From Robbsia sp. KACC 23696 (lineage in GTDB: Bacteria > Pseudomonadota > Gammaproteobacteria > Burkholderiales > Burkholderiaceae), in NCBI RefSeq assembly GCF_039852015.1, contig NZ_CP156626.1, forward strand, positions 620,001-684,000: DNA of 64,000 nucleotides, read 5' to 3'. Of this stretch, positions 35,868 through 45,314 are shown in pieces. Numbering within the stretch: position 1 is the stretch's first letter; each line of letters opens with the position of its first letter. The position numbers and the translations under genes were made by a program. The notes below the pieces were generated by a model. The model was not told the origin of the DNA and did not search any database. It worked only from the letters and a program-made list of their open reading frames with translations.

Positions 35868-36599
35868 ATGGAACACCGCAATCGCATCGCCTTGGTCACG
35901 GGCGCAAACAAAGGAATCGGTCTGGAAATCGCGCGGCAACTGGCCGAGGCCGGTGTCACCGTTTTTATCGGCGCCAGGGATGTCGCACGTGGCAATGCCG
36001 CTGTCGAAGATCTTGCTGCGCAAGGCTTGAAATCGCGTGCGATAGCGCTCGATCTGGATGACGAATCGAGTCTTGCGGCGGCTGCCGACACGCTGTCGCA
36101 AGCGCATGGTCATCTCGATATTCTGGTCAATAATGCCGGTATCGTCGATTGGGATGATGGCGTGCCGAGTCGCGCTTCATTGACGGCCGTACGCCGGGTG
36201 ATGGAGGTGAACTTCTTTGGTACGTTAGCCGTGACGCAGGCGATGCTGCCGTTACTGTTGAAATCCACTGCGGCGCGCATCGTCAACCTGTCCAGCGCCT
36301 TGGGATCGTTGACGATGAACGGCGATCCGTCGTCGCCGTATTACGCTGCGCAATTGATCGGTTATAACGCATCGAAAGCGGCGATGAATATGCTAACTGT
36401 GCAACTCGGCGAAGAGCTTCGCGGGACGCCCCATGTGGTGAATTCGGTCAGCCCGGGATATGTGAAAACAGATCTCACTGGCGGAAAGGGGTTTCTGACG
36501 CCGGAGCAAGCGGCGATCGTACCGGTCCGTTACGCACTGCTCGGAACGGATGCCGTGTCGGGGAAGTTCGTGGACGCCGATGGCGAGGCCGCATGGTAA
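35868..36599 (+). CDS. Short-chain dehydrogenase/reductase
   Basis: The 243-residue classical SDR has the NADP-binding TGANKGIGLEIA (residues 11-22), NNAG (about 88-91), catalytic Ser in IVNLSSALG and the YNASK motif with Tyr and Lys, followed by VSPGYVKTDLTGG. The closest visible type is plant/bacterial carbonyl-reductase-like SDR. The substrate is open. ATG 35868 is preceded by AGGGAG. It may belong with the nitroreductase in a redox-detoxification set. Confidence 0.92.
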   Translation: MEHRNRIALVTGANKGIGLEIARQLAEAGVTVFIGARDVARGNAAVEDLAAQGLKSRAIALDLDDESSLAAAADTLSQAHGHLDILVNNAGIVDWDDGVPSRASLTAVRRVMEVNFFGTLAVTQAMLPLLLKSTAARIVNLSSALGSLTMNGDPSSPYYAAQLIGYNASKAAMNMLTVQLGEELRGTPHVVNSVSPGYVKTDLTGGKGFLTPEQAAIVPVRYALLGTDAVSGKFVDADGEAAW

Positions 36600-36663
36600 G
36601 CGGCATGTCTGCCGCCCCGATGCGCCCCGTCGTGCGACCGCCGCGCGTGAGCTTGTCGTCATC

Positions 36664-37920
36664 CTAGCCAGGCAACACGTCCAGGCGTCGCTTCGGGAAT
36701 TGATCCCAGGTTTGCTTGGTGATATTGAGATGCTGGATCACCAATTCCGGCGGGGTATGGGCCAGCCATTCGGACAGGGAGATTTCCGCATAATGATCGG
36801 AACGGAAGATCTCCAGGAACTTCAGTTCGGTATTGCCGGTGTTCTGAACGTAGTGGCCCAGACTCTTTTTCACATAGCCCACGTCACCGGGATTGAAATC
36901 GGCCGTTACCGCTTTCGGGCCGGTATCGAAAACGGTCATCCGCGCCTTGCCTGAGATGTAGTATTGCCATTCGTCGGCATTCGGATGCCAGTGCAATTCG
37001 CGCATGCCGCCCGGCTTTACCGTCACCAGCGCGGCGGCGATGTTGGACGACATCTTGAAATTCCTGCTGTCGGCAATCTGCACTTGACCGCCGCGCGTCT
37101 TGATCAGAGGCACCATGTCGCCCATCGAGAACACGAAGGGGAAGGGCGGCGTTCCCGCCGACGATGCGGCGGCCGCCTGTGCCGCCGCCAGAGGCGGTGG
37201 TTCGTCGCCTTGGAAGATCCACAGATTATCGACGGGAATATTCTTGAACGCATCGGCCGGGACGCCGAAGTTAGCTGCCAGGACGTCGGGTGGCGTGTGT
37301 GCGATCCAATCCGTCAACAGCAAGGTGTTGAATTCGGATGCCTTGCCGTTATCGAACGCCAGGACGAATTCCGCACCGTCCGGTCCGAGCCCTTGCAAGG
37401 AGTGCGGCAGTCCGGGCGGGAAGTACCAGAGATCGCCCGCTTTGACATCCTGCACCGAGGGGCGGCCCTCGGTATCGAGCACCGTGATGCGGCAGCGGCC
37501 GGTGGCCATATAGGCCCACTCGGCTTGCTGGTGCCAGTGCATTTCTCGAATACCGCCTGCCGATAGCCGCATATTGACGCCGGAAATGGTTTCCGAGATT
37601 GCAAAGTCATCCTGCGTGACTTCGCGTGCCCAGCCGCCACTCTGTTGCCGCTTGTGCGCATTATTAAAGGATGCCCAGAACAAAGGCATGCCATTGACAT
37701 CGGTTGCCGGCGGATTTTGAAAGTTGGGAAACTGATCGGCCATCGCGCTGCTCTGCGGTCCGGGATTGCTGGTCGCCGATGCGGTCTTCGCATTGATCGC
37801 GCCCTCCGCCGGCCGATCCGGATTACCGAACGATGCCGCTTGCGCACTGGCCGCCACGCCCACTGCAGCGGCAGCGCCCGCCGCTTCCAGCATGATTTTT
37901 CTACGGGATAAATCAACCAT
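36664..37920 (-). CDS. Tat-exported bicupin, oxalate-decarboxylase type
   Basis: The 418-residue precursor begins with a twin-arginine signal (LSRRKIMLEAAGAAAAVGVA) and ends its signal at about residue 29. Two cupin domains follow: metal site 1 in EMHWHQQAEWAY with His in GLPHSLQG, and metal site 2 in ELHWHPNADEWQYY with His in LGHYVQNTG. Both keep the three His and one Glu that bind Mn in oxalate decarboxylase (OxdC), which converts oxalate to formate and CO2. The lid residues were not checked, so oxalate oxidase activity is not excluded. An AraC regulator and a single-domain response regulator lie upstream on the same strand, and the Mn2+ importer mntH is close by. Confidence 0.88.
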   Translation of the reverse strand: MVDLSRRKIMLEAAGAAAAVGVAASAQAASFGNPDRPAEGAINAKTASATSNPGPQSSAMADQFPNFQNPPATDVNGMPLFWASFNNAHKRQQSGGWAREVTQDDFAISETISGVNMRLSAGGIREMHWHQQAEWAYMATGRCRITVLDTEGRPSVQDVKAGDLWYFPPGLPHSLQGLGPDGAEFVLAFDNGKASEFNTLLLTDWIAHTPPDVLAANFGVPADAFKNIPVDNLWIFQGDEPPPLAAAQAAAASSAGTPPFPFVFSMGDMVPLIKTRGGQVQIADSRNFKMSSNIAAALVTVKPGGMRELHWHPNADEWQYYISGKARMTVFDTGPKAVTADFNPGDVGYVKKSLGHYVQNTGNTELKFLEIFRSDHYAEISLSEWLAHTPPELVIQHLNITKQTWDQFPKRRLDVLPG

Positions 37921-38012
37921 GATCGTCTTCTGTTTCGGGTGGAGATGCGCCACTGTAATTCGGGGCATTCGGCACATCTTCCAGAAACGCACGATCGTCT
38001 TCGGTATCCCGA

Positions 38013-38378
38013 CTATTTTGATAAATGCGCATCGATGATTTGCGAAAGCCGCGTGGCATCCACCGGCTTTCCCAGCAATGCGATGGCACCGCTGCGCTGT
38101 ATCTGGTTTTCGATCGTATCGAGCGCCAGTGCCGTCATGAAAACGGTGGGCGGCGGCGGGCCAAGCAGGCGCAGTTTCTCGCACATCTCGAATCCATCCA
38201 TGGCAGGCATCGCAATGTCCGAGATGATCAGCGACGTATGCATACGCGAGTCCGATTCGAGAAACGCTTTCGCGGAAGGGAAACACCGCACGTTGCAACC
38301 CATGGATCGTAGGAGATCGGTCACGGCTTCGCGTATCGACGCGTCGTCGTCGACGATGCTGACCAGTGCCGCGTTCAT
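38013..38378 (-). CDS. Single-domain response regulator (FixJ-type receiver)
   Basis: The 121-residue protein is a receiver domain only: acidic pocket SIVDDDAS, phospho-acceptor Asp in LIISDIAMPAMDGFE, Thr in VFMTAL and Lys in LLGKPVD. The sequence is closest to FixJ/NodW receivers, but no DNA-binding domain follows. The ATG at 38376-38378 overlaps the stop of the AraC gene (ATGA). The 92-bp gap to the bicupin gene downstream suggests one transcript. The PAS kinase at 41604-43469 is a possible phosphodonor. Confidence 0.9.
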   Translation of the reverse strand: MNAALVSIVDDDASIREAVTDLLRSMGCNVRCFPSAKAFLESDSRMHTSLIISDIAMPAMDGFEMCEKLRLLGPPPPTVFMTALALDTIENQIQRSGAIALLGKPVDATRLSQIIDAHLSK

Positions 38379-39124
38379 GCGGGCATCGCATCGACGATCG
38401 CCGTGGCCTTCCACCGCGCCGGCGTGGTTCCGGTGAGCCGTTTGAATACCATCGTGAAATGCGCCTGAGATTGAAACCCCGTCAGCATGGCGACATCGAG
38501 GGGGCGATTACGTTTGTCGGACAGCAATGTCTGGGCGGCGGCGATACGACGACGGAGCACATATTCGTGAGGCCGGAGACCGGTCGCCGCGCGAAACTGG
38601 GCCGCGAAATACATCGGTGACAGTCCTGCTGTCGATGCCAGATCCTGCAGCAACAGCGGTGCCTCCAAATGTGTCTCGATATACTCGACCGTCCGCTTCA
38701 GGCGCCAGGCGATCAACGGCTTGGTATCGTGCTTTCGCGTATGCGACGTAGGTCCTGCCAGGCCGTTTTCATGCTTGTCCGCTGCGATGCGCATAGGTGT
38801 GCGCAAACGCCCGATTAGCGCCTGCACCATGCCCTCCGCTTCGGCATGCGCTAGCACGCCGCATCGTTCGGCCGCATTCACGAGGGCGGCGACCAGGCCC
38901 GTCACCTTGTCGCCGCAGAGTGAGGTGAGCTGCCGATGCCTGATTTCCTGTTCGAAAGCCTCGGCCAAGGCTTCGACCGCATTTGCCAACGTTGCCGTGG
39001 CGGCGGTGTCGTCGAATGTAGCGCGTTGCGAAGGTGGCCACGCCGGCGGTGCGGATGCATGCCAGGACGACGGCGCGGACGCGAGTGCTGCGAAAGTAGG
39101 GGAGTGCCTGTCGCTGGCCTGCAT
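38375..39124 (-). CDS. AraC-family transcriptional regulator
   Basis: The 249-residue protein ends in the double helix-turn-helix of AraC regulators (about 150-245): LQDLASTAGLSPMYFAAQFR and the second HTH LDVAMLTGFQSQAHFTMVFK, with the GxTPARW tail. The N-terminal 140 residues have no recognised sensor fold. It is translationally coupled to the receiver-only protein and lies upstream of the bicupin, which it may regulate. Confidence 0.9.
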   Translation of the reverse strand: MQASDRHSPTFAALASAPSSWHASAPPAWPPSQRATFDDTAATATLANAVEALAEAFEQEIRHRQLTSLCGDKVTGLVAALVNAAERCGVLAHAEAEGMVQALIGRLRTPMRIAADKHENGLAGPTSHTRKHDTKPLIAWRLKRTVEYIETHLEAPLLLQDLASTAGLSPMYFAAQFRAATGLRPHEYVLRRRIAAAQTLLSDKRNRPLDVAMLTGFQSQAHFTMVFKRLTGTTPARWKATAIVDAMPA

Positions 39125-39413
39125 GATGGGAATCCTCGTCGTGGTGTGGGAAACCGTTCGAGAATAGGCAGGGGAACCTTATCGAACCAGCCTACATAGA
39201 GTTGCCCGTTACGCAACCAAGAGACAGGCATGTCATACCTTCGTATCGATTCACCGATACCGCTGCGGAAGATCGTGCGCTTTCGCTAGCTTTCCTGCGG
39301 ATCTTGAAAAGCTGCATCGGTGACGGGCGCTACAGTGCGATGTCACGCTGTCCGGCCTCGACGAAAGGTTCGACAAGCGCCCCCAGACCGTTTTCCCTAT
39401 CGATGCGATCGCC
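39125..39413 (+). other. Divergent intergenic region AraC / mntH
   Basis: The 290 bp must carry the promoters of the AraC unit and of mntH. I looked for a second manganese aptamer (GGGGAGTAG with GGCGAGACC) and found none. No gene or clear operator is seen. Confidence 0.5.
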
Positions 39414-40667
39414 ATGTCCTCTCTTCCCGGCGCGTTACCGCAAAAGGCACGTAGTATTTCTGCTTTCCTGTCGGCGTCCGCTTCCTGTACCGGCCCGGCG
39501 GTCATCGCATCGGTGGGCTATCTCGATCCGGGCAATTTCGCGACCAACCTGCAAGCGGGGGCGAGCTATGGCTATCGGCTTCTCTGGGTCGTGGTCGTGG
39601 CGAATGTGATCGCGATGTTGTTCCAGGCGATGTCGGCAAAGATCGGCATCGTGACCAATCGCAATCTGCCGGAGCTCTGCCGCCAACATTTCGCGCGCTC
39701 CACGGTAATAGGGATGTGGCTGGCGTCCGAGCTCGCGGCAATGGCGACAGACCTCGCGGAGTTTCTCGGCGGCGCGTTGGCATTTTCGCTATTGCTGCAT
39801 CTGTCGTTGATGACCGGCATGGTGCTCACGGGTCTGATGACCTATGCCATTTTGATGCTACAAAAAAGGGGTTTTCGTACGATCGAGCTGGTTATCGGCA
39901 TGCTGGTTACCGTCATCGGTATCAGCCTGCTGGCGGAGTTCTGGGTTCTGCCGCAAGATTGGCACGGGATTCTGCAAGGAACGTTGACGCCCTATATCGG
40001 CGACAGCGGGGCCGTGACGATCGCGGTGGGCATCATCGGCGCGACGATCATGCCGCACACCTTGTATCTGCATTCGGGCTTGATGCAGAACCGCGCACCG
40101 ATTGGCAGCATCCGCGACAAGCAAAGCTTGATCCGTTTCTCGAATCGCGAAGTCGTGCTCGCGCTAGGCTTCGCGGGCCTGGTGAACATGGCGATGCTGG
40201 CGAGCGCCAGCGCCGGCTTTCATCTGCAAGCACCGCAGACGGCCGACATCGGTCAAGCCTATACGCTATTGCGCAATGTCCTGGGGGGCTCTGCTGCGGG
40301 GCTGTTCCTGATCGCCTTGCTATCGTCCGGTGTCTCCAGCTCCGTCGTCGGGACGATGGCCGGCCAGATCATCATGCAGGGCTTTGTCAACTTCACGATC
40401 CCCGTGTTACTCCGCCGGGTCATCACTGCAGCGCCCGCCTTCGTCATCGTCGCGCTCGGCTGCGATGTCTCGCGCTTGATGATCCTAAGTCAGGTGGTGT
40501 TGAGTCTGGTTCTGCCTTTGCCGATGATTGCGTTGCTTGTGCTGTCCCGTCGACCGGCGGTAATGGGCGCGTTCGTCTCCGGAAGGATGTCTCGGATCGC
40601 CGCGTATGGCGCGACCGTATTGATCCTGATACTGAACGTCTATTTGCTGATTCAGGCGGTGCGCTAA
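39414..40667 (+). CDS. mntH: NRAMP-family divalent metal transporter, probably Mn2+ importer MntH
   Basis: The 417-residue protein has eleven helices and the NRAMP signatures: helix 1 DPGN at residues 38-41 in SVGYLDPGNFATNLQAG, and helix 6 with MPHTLYLHSGLMQ. Both are needed for metal binding. It imports Mn2+ (and Fe2+) with protons. The gene lies between the bicupin/AraC unit and a two-component system. In this window it complements the exporter MntP. Confidence 0.92.
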   Translation: MSSLPGALPQKARSISAFLSASASCTGPAVIASVGYLDPGNFATNLQAGASYGYRLLWVVVVANVIAMLFQAMSAKIGIVTNRNLPELCRQHFARSTVIGMWLASELAAMATDLAEFLGGALAFSLLLHLSLMTGMVLTGLMTYAILMLQKRGFRTIELVIGMLVTVIGISLLAEFWVLPQDWHGILQGTLTPYIGDSGAVTIAVGIIGATIMPHTLYLHSGLMQNRAPIGSIRDKQSLIRFSNREVVLALGFAGLVNMAMLASASAGFHLQAPQTADIGQAYTLLRNVLGGSAAGLFLIALLSSGVSSSVVGTMAGQIIMQGFVNFTIPVLLRRVITAAPAFVIVALGCDVSRLMILSQVVLSLVLPLPMIALLVLSRRPAVMGAFVSGRMSRIAAYGATVLILILNVYLLIQAVR

Positions 40668-40830
40668 GGGAAAACGCTGATCGAGGAGGTGCAGAGAGCT
40701 ACGGAAATTTCGGATGCGCGAATAGCCGAGCAGCGATAAGATGCGTCATTCTGTCGCGCTTCGTGCGACTGCATCGCAGCAGTGATGTCACGGCTTGCTG
40801 CATGTCAGGTTTTCGAAAGGGAACGTAGCA

Positions 40831-41598
40831 ATGACGTCGTTGGCATCTTTTGCACCTTCGTCCGTGATGTCGCGGAACATGACCGCGGCAGGCGGCGTCG
40901 ATAAAGCGCATGGCCGCACGGGCGATAGTCGGCACGCCGGACAGGAGCACGCCGCCAGTCCCGGCATTGTCTACGTGGTCGACGACGATGCGTCGATGCG
41001 CGATGCCCTGTCGTCGTTGCTGCGCTCTGCCGGATTCGAGGCGGAAACGTTTGCGTCGCCCGAGGCGTTTCTGCGTTTGCGGCGCGACGACATTCCCGGT
41101 TGCCTGGTACTGGATGTACGGCTGCATGGCGCCAGCGGCTTCTCCTTGCAGGAGACCCTCGCCAAGGAGGGCTTGTCCGTGCCGATCATTTTCATTACGG
41201 CGCACGGCGATGTCGAGATGTCCGTGCGTGCGATGAAGGCGGGGGCGATGGATTTTCTCGTCAAGCCGTTTCGCGATCAGGACATGCTCGACGCCGTTGC
41301 GCGCACGCTTGCATTCGATCGCGTGCGGCTGACCCGACATCTCGCATTACGGCAGGCGCGTGCACGTTACGAACAGCTGACGCCGCGCGAGAACGACGTG
41401 GTGCAGCACGTGTTGCTCGGCAAGTTGAACAAACAGATCGCCGCTGCGTTGCACCTCAGTGAAATCACCGTGAAGATCCATCGTGGCCGCGCCATGCGCA
41501 AGATGGAAGTGGGTTCGGTGGCAGAGCTGGTACGCGTCGTCGATGCGTTGCGTGCGTTGGAGGCGCCAGGAACGGACGAAGCTGCCCGCCCCATGTAA
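40831..41598 (+). CDS. FixJ/NarL-type response regulator
   Basis: The 255-residue protein has a disordered N terminus (1-44), a receiver domain (about 46-160: VDDDAS, Asp in LVLDVRLHGASG, Thr in FITAHGD, Lys in LVKPFRD) and a LuxR-type helix-turn-helix (about 185-245: LTPRENDVVQHVL, KQIAAALHLSEITVKIHRG). Such regulators pair with PAS histidine kinases; the kinase gene lies directly beyond in convergent orientation, 5 bp away. The ATG at 40831 has AAGGGA upstream. Confidence 0.92.
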   Translation: MTSLASFAPSSVMSRNMTAAGGVDKAHGRTGDSRHAGQEHAASPGIVYVVDDDASMRDALSSLLRSAGFEAETFASPEAFLRLRRDDIPGCLVLDVRLHGASGFSLQETLAKEGLSVPIIFITAHGDVEMSVRAMKAGAMDFLVKPFRDQDMLDAVARTLAFDRVRLTRHLALRQARARYEQLTPRENDVVQHVLLGKLNKQIAAALHLSEITVKIHRGRAMRKMEVGSVAELVRVVDALRALEAPGTDEAARPM

Positions 41599-41603
41599 AT
41601 ACA

Positions 41604-43469
41604 TCAGTGCCGCGCGTCGTGGCTCGGCAAGGAAAAAACCGCGGAGGCGCCCCCGCCTTCACGCGCGGTAATGCCGATGTCGCCGCCATAGGATTCGATG
41701 ATCGAGCGTGCGATGACGAGGCCAATGCCGAGCCCATCGGATTTCGTCGAGAAGAACGGTGTAAAGAGGTGGTTCGCACTCTCCGCCGTCAGGCCGCTAC
41801 CTCGGTCGTCGATCGATATCACGACGCGTCTTGCTGCGTCGGTGCGCGTCGTCACGCGTAAATAACGACCGTGCGGTGCGACGCCTTTCAATGCCTGTAT
41901 CGCATTCAACAACAAGTTCACGACGACTTGCTGAATGTGAATTCGGTCGGCGACCACGGGCGGCAAGTCGCCGAGCAGGTCGACCGATAGCCGCACCGCT
42001 TGCGCATTGACGTCTTGCTGCAGCAGTGCGAGCGATTCTCGGATCAGCGCATTCATATCGAGCGTTTGCACATCCCTATCGCGTTTTTGCGCCATCGCTC
42101 TGACCCGTTGCACCACGTCGGAAGCGCGCTTCGCATCCCGGATCATGTTTTCGATGGCCTGTCCTGTCTCCGCGTGATCGGGGGTCGCCCGCCGCAGCCA
42201 ACGCAAGGCGGCATCGCCGTGCGTCACGACGGCGGCAATCGGTTGACTCACCTCGTGCGCGATCGAGGCGGCAAGTTCTCCCAAGGTCGACAAACGCGCG
42301 ACATGATTCAAATCTTGCAGCGACCGGTGAAGTGCTTCCTGCGTGCGTCGCGATTCGGTCACGTCCATCAAGGCGCCGACATATTCGCTCACATACGCGC
42401 CGACGCGATCGTCGCCCGTGTCGAGGAGACTGTCGGGGTTGCCGGTGAGCCGATGCGCGACGATACGAATATGTTTCTCCGTGCCGTCGGCCATGCACAA
42501 ACGGCATTCGGTGTCGACCATCGATGCGCCTTCGTGCAGCGCGAGATAGTCGGAAATCAGGCGACGTCGATCTGCCGGATGAATCACCGAATACAGCATT
42601 TCCATCGTCAAGACATCGCGATCGGGCGCGCCGAGGATGCGGCTTGCTTCCACCGAGCAGGCTATCTTGCGATAGGGGAATTGAATAGCGACGCTGCCGG
42701 TATGACTGAGGTATTGCGCTTCGGCGTGGAATGCCTCGCTGCGTGCCAAGCGTTGTTCGGCATCGACGCGTGCGGTGATGTCGTTGTTGGTGGCAATGAT
42801 CGACAGGGGGCGTCCGTATCCATCCCGAAATAGAACGCAGCGACTCGTCACGATGACGCGTCGCCCGTCCGCGCGGTATTGGATCAACTGGCCTTCCCAC
42901 TGCCCGGTCTCCAGCAAGGCCATATGAAGCGTGTCCAGCCGCGTCGTGCCCGTGGTGGTCAGTAGGGCATGCATCGATTTACCCTTCGCATCGGATTCGC
43001 TGATGCCATAGAGCGCTTGCGCGCCGCGATTCCATGACGAGATTCGACCGTCTAGACCATGCACGATGATCGCGTCATGACTGAGTTCCAGCAGACGCAT
43101 CTTTTCGATCAGCATTTCGGTACCGGACAAACCTTGCAGCGATAAAAACAGCGAGGTGCCGATGGCGGTCAAGCCGACAATACTGCGGGCCGTTGCTTCC
43201 GGATCGTAGAAAGCGCTGTGCGGGACGACATAGCCGACGATCGTCAATACGATGCAGAGCAGCCCCGCGTACAACGTCAAGAGTCGGTTGCCTGTCAACG
43301 CAACCAGAGAAATGACGATGACATAGAGCACAGATATGGCGATATCCAACGTGGTCAGTGCATCGATGCAAAAGATGATGACCGCGATGACGGCCGCCGC
43401 GCCAATTAATACCCGCGACGAAGCGGGCGGCGGCGGCCATTGCTGCTCGGCAAAGAAGGAGAAGCGCAT
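41604..43469 (-). CDS. PAS-domain sensor histidine kinase (FixL/StyS-like)
   Basis: The 621-residue kinase begins with three or four hydrophobic helices (about 20-110), a PAS domain (about 125-235, with SSWNRGAQALYG), a second PAS/PAC domain (about 245-370), then the HisKA box ASIAHEVSQPIAAVVTHGDA (about 395-414) and an ATPase domain with VVNLLLNAIQALKG, DRGSGL and GLGIGLVIARSIIE. The kinase core resembles FixL-like enzymes that pair with FixJ-type regulators, exactly the type encoded convergently next to it. Signal unknown; no haem-binding FixL PAS His was identified. Confidence 0.92.
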   Translation of the reverse strand: MRFSFFAEQQWPPPPASSRVLIGAAAVIAVIIFCIDALTTLDIAISVLYVIVISLVALTGNRLLTLYAGLLCIVLTIVGYVVPHSAFYDPEATARSIVGLTAIGTSLFLSLQGLSGTEMLIEKMRLLELSHDAIIVHGLDGRISSWNRGAQALYGISESDAKGKSMHALLTTTGTTRLDTLHMALLETGQWEGQLIQYRADGRRVIVTSRCVLFRDGYGRPLSIIATNNDITARVDAEQRLARSEAFHAEAQYLSHTGSVAIQFPYRKIACSVEASRILGAPDRDVLTMEMLYSVIHPADRRRLISDYLALHEGASMVDTECRLCMADGTEKHIRIVAHRLTGNPDSLLDTGDDRVGAYVSEYVGALMDVTESRRTQEALHRSLQDLNHVARLSTLGELAASIAHEVSQPIAAVVTHGDAALRWLRRATPDHAETGQAIENMIRDAKRASDVVQRVRAMAQKRDRDVQTLDMNALIRESLALLQQDVNAQAVRLSVDLLGDLPPVVADRIHIQQVVVNLLLNAIQALKGVAPHGRYLRVTTRTDAARRVVISIDDRGSGLTAESANHLFTPFFSTKSDGLGIGLVIARSIIESYGGDIGITAREGGGASAVFSLPSHDARH

Positions 43470-43524
43470 GCGTTTTTTTTATAGGATGTCTCGCCTCTCA
43501 ACATGCCTCAAATAATAGTCTCTG

Positions 43525-44511
43525 TCAAAGCGCCGCAACCGGAGGCGCCAATTCTCGCGCATAGGTCGCAGCGGTCCACCTGAACGGAAGCGCGCCATTG
43601 CTGCGTCGAACGTCGAGGAGTGTAAAACGCACCAGCCGCTCGGCCAGCGGAAAACGATCCTGTTCCGGTGCATCCCAGAGTATGTCGGCGCGGGTTGCGA
43701 GATAAAGCAGATCGCCTGAGGTGAAGTCGATGAACAACAGTCCCGCGCGCGGATTCTGTGCCAGGTTGCCGAGCGTGTTGAAGAATTTATTGCCGGCGTA
43801 GTCCGGCGCGGTCAGGGTGCTGTCGTCGTCGATATGCACGAAGCCCGGCAGTCCCCCCCGATGCGATACATCCACGCCGCCGGCCATGCCGGCGTCCGCC
43901 GAGGTGTTCGCGCTTGCGATGAAAAACGTGTCGGACCGCGAGATCAAGGCGCGATCCTCGCTGCTCAGCGTTTTGCGCCGCGTAAGCACCGATGTTGCCC
44001 GGCTATCCGCATCGATCGATTCCGGTGCACGCGCCTGAATATAGCGGGGACAGTTACCAAAGCTTTGTAGCACTTGCAGTGTCACGGTATCGCCATCGAC
44101 TGACGTGATCACGCCGTTCACACGATTGCGTCGACGGGTGTGCGGTTGAATACCCAAGCCGCCAATCGGGGCGCCCACCTTCCACGCGTCGCGCAGGGGA
44201 TCGTCAGGCAGCGCGCCGCCGCGAATGCTTAGCGTGTGCATGTCCGGTGCGCGAACGAAGCCCGGCGCACCGATACGCACGGTTGCCCACGGTTGGGCAT
44301 CGGCATCCATTCCGCCGAAGATCATCAACGGCTGCGCCTCGAAAAAGAGCCGGTGTTGCTCGGGCATCGCGTCTCGTATTGCACGCCGGCCGATTGTTTC
44401 GGCGAGCGCTTGGACGTTCGCGCGCTGTTGCACGGCAGTTTCGCCGGCATGAAAGGGCGATGGTGACGCCAATGGCGTGTCGCCGGAGAAGGGCAGCGAG
44501 ATGTCGGGCAT
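43525..44511 (-). CDS. Pyridoxamine 5'-phosphate oxidase-fold flavin-binding protein
   Basis: The 328-residue protein contains two split-barrel PNPOx-like parts, with typical segments WATVRIGAPGFVRAPD (about 76-91) and GFVHIDDDSTLTAPDYAGNKFFNTLGN (about 222-248) followed by NPRAGLLFIDF. Related proteins bind FMN, F420 or haem; true PdxH is shorter and differs. Its gene is 39 bp downstream of a GST gene on the same strand, and the pair is divergent from a LysR regulator. Confidence 0.82.
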   Translation of the reverse strand: MPDISLPFSGDTPLASPSPFHAGETAVQQRANVQALAETIGRRAIRDAMPEQHRLFFEAQPLMIFGGMDADAQPWATVRIGAPGFVRAPDMHTLSIRGGALPDDPLRDAWKVGAPIGGLGIQPHTRRRNRVNGVITSVDGDTVTLQVLQSFGNCPRYIQARAPESIDADSRATSVLTRRKTLSSEDRALISRSDTFFIASANTSADAGMAGGVDVSHRGGLPGFVHIDDDSTLTAPDYAGNKFFNTLGNLAQNPRAGLLFIDFTSGDLLYLATRADILWDAPEQDRFPLAERLVRFTLLDVRRSNGALPFRWTAATYARELAPPVAAL

Positions 44512-44550
44512 GGCGATACTCCAGTGGCTAGGGCAGCCTCTGTCTAAAAA

Positions 44551-45192
44551 CTATTCCGCAAGCAATCCTGCCTTGGTGGTCGGCATGGCGATAAAGCCGG
44601 GCAACGCCTCGATGCGTTTCAGCCAGGCGCGGATGGTCGGGAAGGGCTCGAGCGACACGCCGCCTTCCGGGGCATGCGCGATATACGTGTGCGCGGCGAT
44701 GTCGGCGATCGTCACCTGCTGGCCGGCTGCAAAAGGCTTATCCTGCAATTCGGCTTCCAGTATCGGAAACAGCGTATTGGCAATGTTCTGCGCATTTTCA
44801 AGATTCAATGGCGCCTTGAATACGGTGACCAGGCGCGCGGCGCAGGGCCCATAGGCAATCTGTCCGGCTGCGAGCGATAACCAACGCTGCACGGCCGCGG
44901 CACCGACCGGATCCTCCGGGAGCCAGGACGCGTCGCCATAGCGCTTCGCCAGATAGACCAGAATTGCGTTCGAATCGAACAGCACGAACGTGCCGTCTTC
45001 GATCGTCGGCACCTGCCCGAAAGGATTGAGGCGCAGATAGTCGGGACGACGGTTGTCGCCATCCTGCATGGACAGTGGGATGACTTCGAATGGCAAGCCA
45101 AGCAGGCTCAGAAAGAGCTTTACCCGATGTCCATGACCGGAGAGCAGGGTGGTGTGCAGCTTGATGGGATGTACCGGCAATGGCTTTGACAT
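44551..45192 (-). CDS. Glutathione S-transferase family protein
   Basis: The 213-residue protein has an N-terminal thioredoxin-like domain (LLSGHGHRVKLFLSLLGLPFE, cis-Pro in GQVPTIEDG, DSNAILVYLAKRYG) and a helical C-terminal domain with TIADIAAHTYIAHAPEGG. ATG 45190-45192 is chosen for its AAGAAG site. It is first in a two-gene unit with the PNPOx-fold protein and is transcribed away from a LysR gene, its likely regulator. Confidence 0.9.
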   Translation of the reverse strand: MSKPLPVHPIKLHTTLLSGHGHRVKLFLSLLGLPFEVIPLSMQDGDNRRPDYLRLNPFGQVPTIEDGTFVLFDSNAILVYLAKRYGDASWLPEDPVGAAAVQRWLSLAAGQIAYGPCAARLVTVFKAPLNLENAQNIANTLFPILEAELQDKPFAAGQQVTIADIAAHTYIAHAPEGGVSLEPFPTIRAWLKRIEALPGFIAMPTTKAGLLAE

Positions 45193-45314
45193 GGCTTCTT
45201 TTCGTATTTGAAAAGGCGTGAGGACACGCGATTCCGTCAGCTTACGCGCTCCTCGTCGCTGCGATAAGCCTGCTACACTCGGATTCATTATCAGCTTTGA
45301 GTGGACAATCGACG

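Noticed and set aside
39125-39413. Second manganese riboswitch upstream of mntH
   Set aside because: The conserved aptamer loops are absent; Mn import would also not fit an ON switch.
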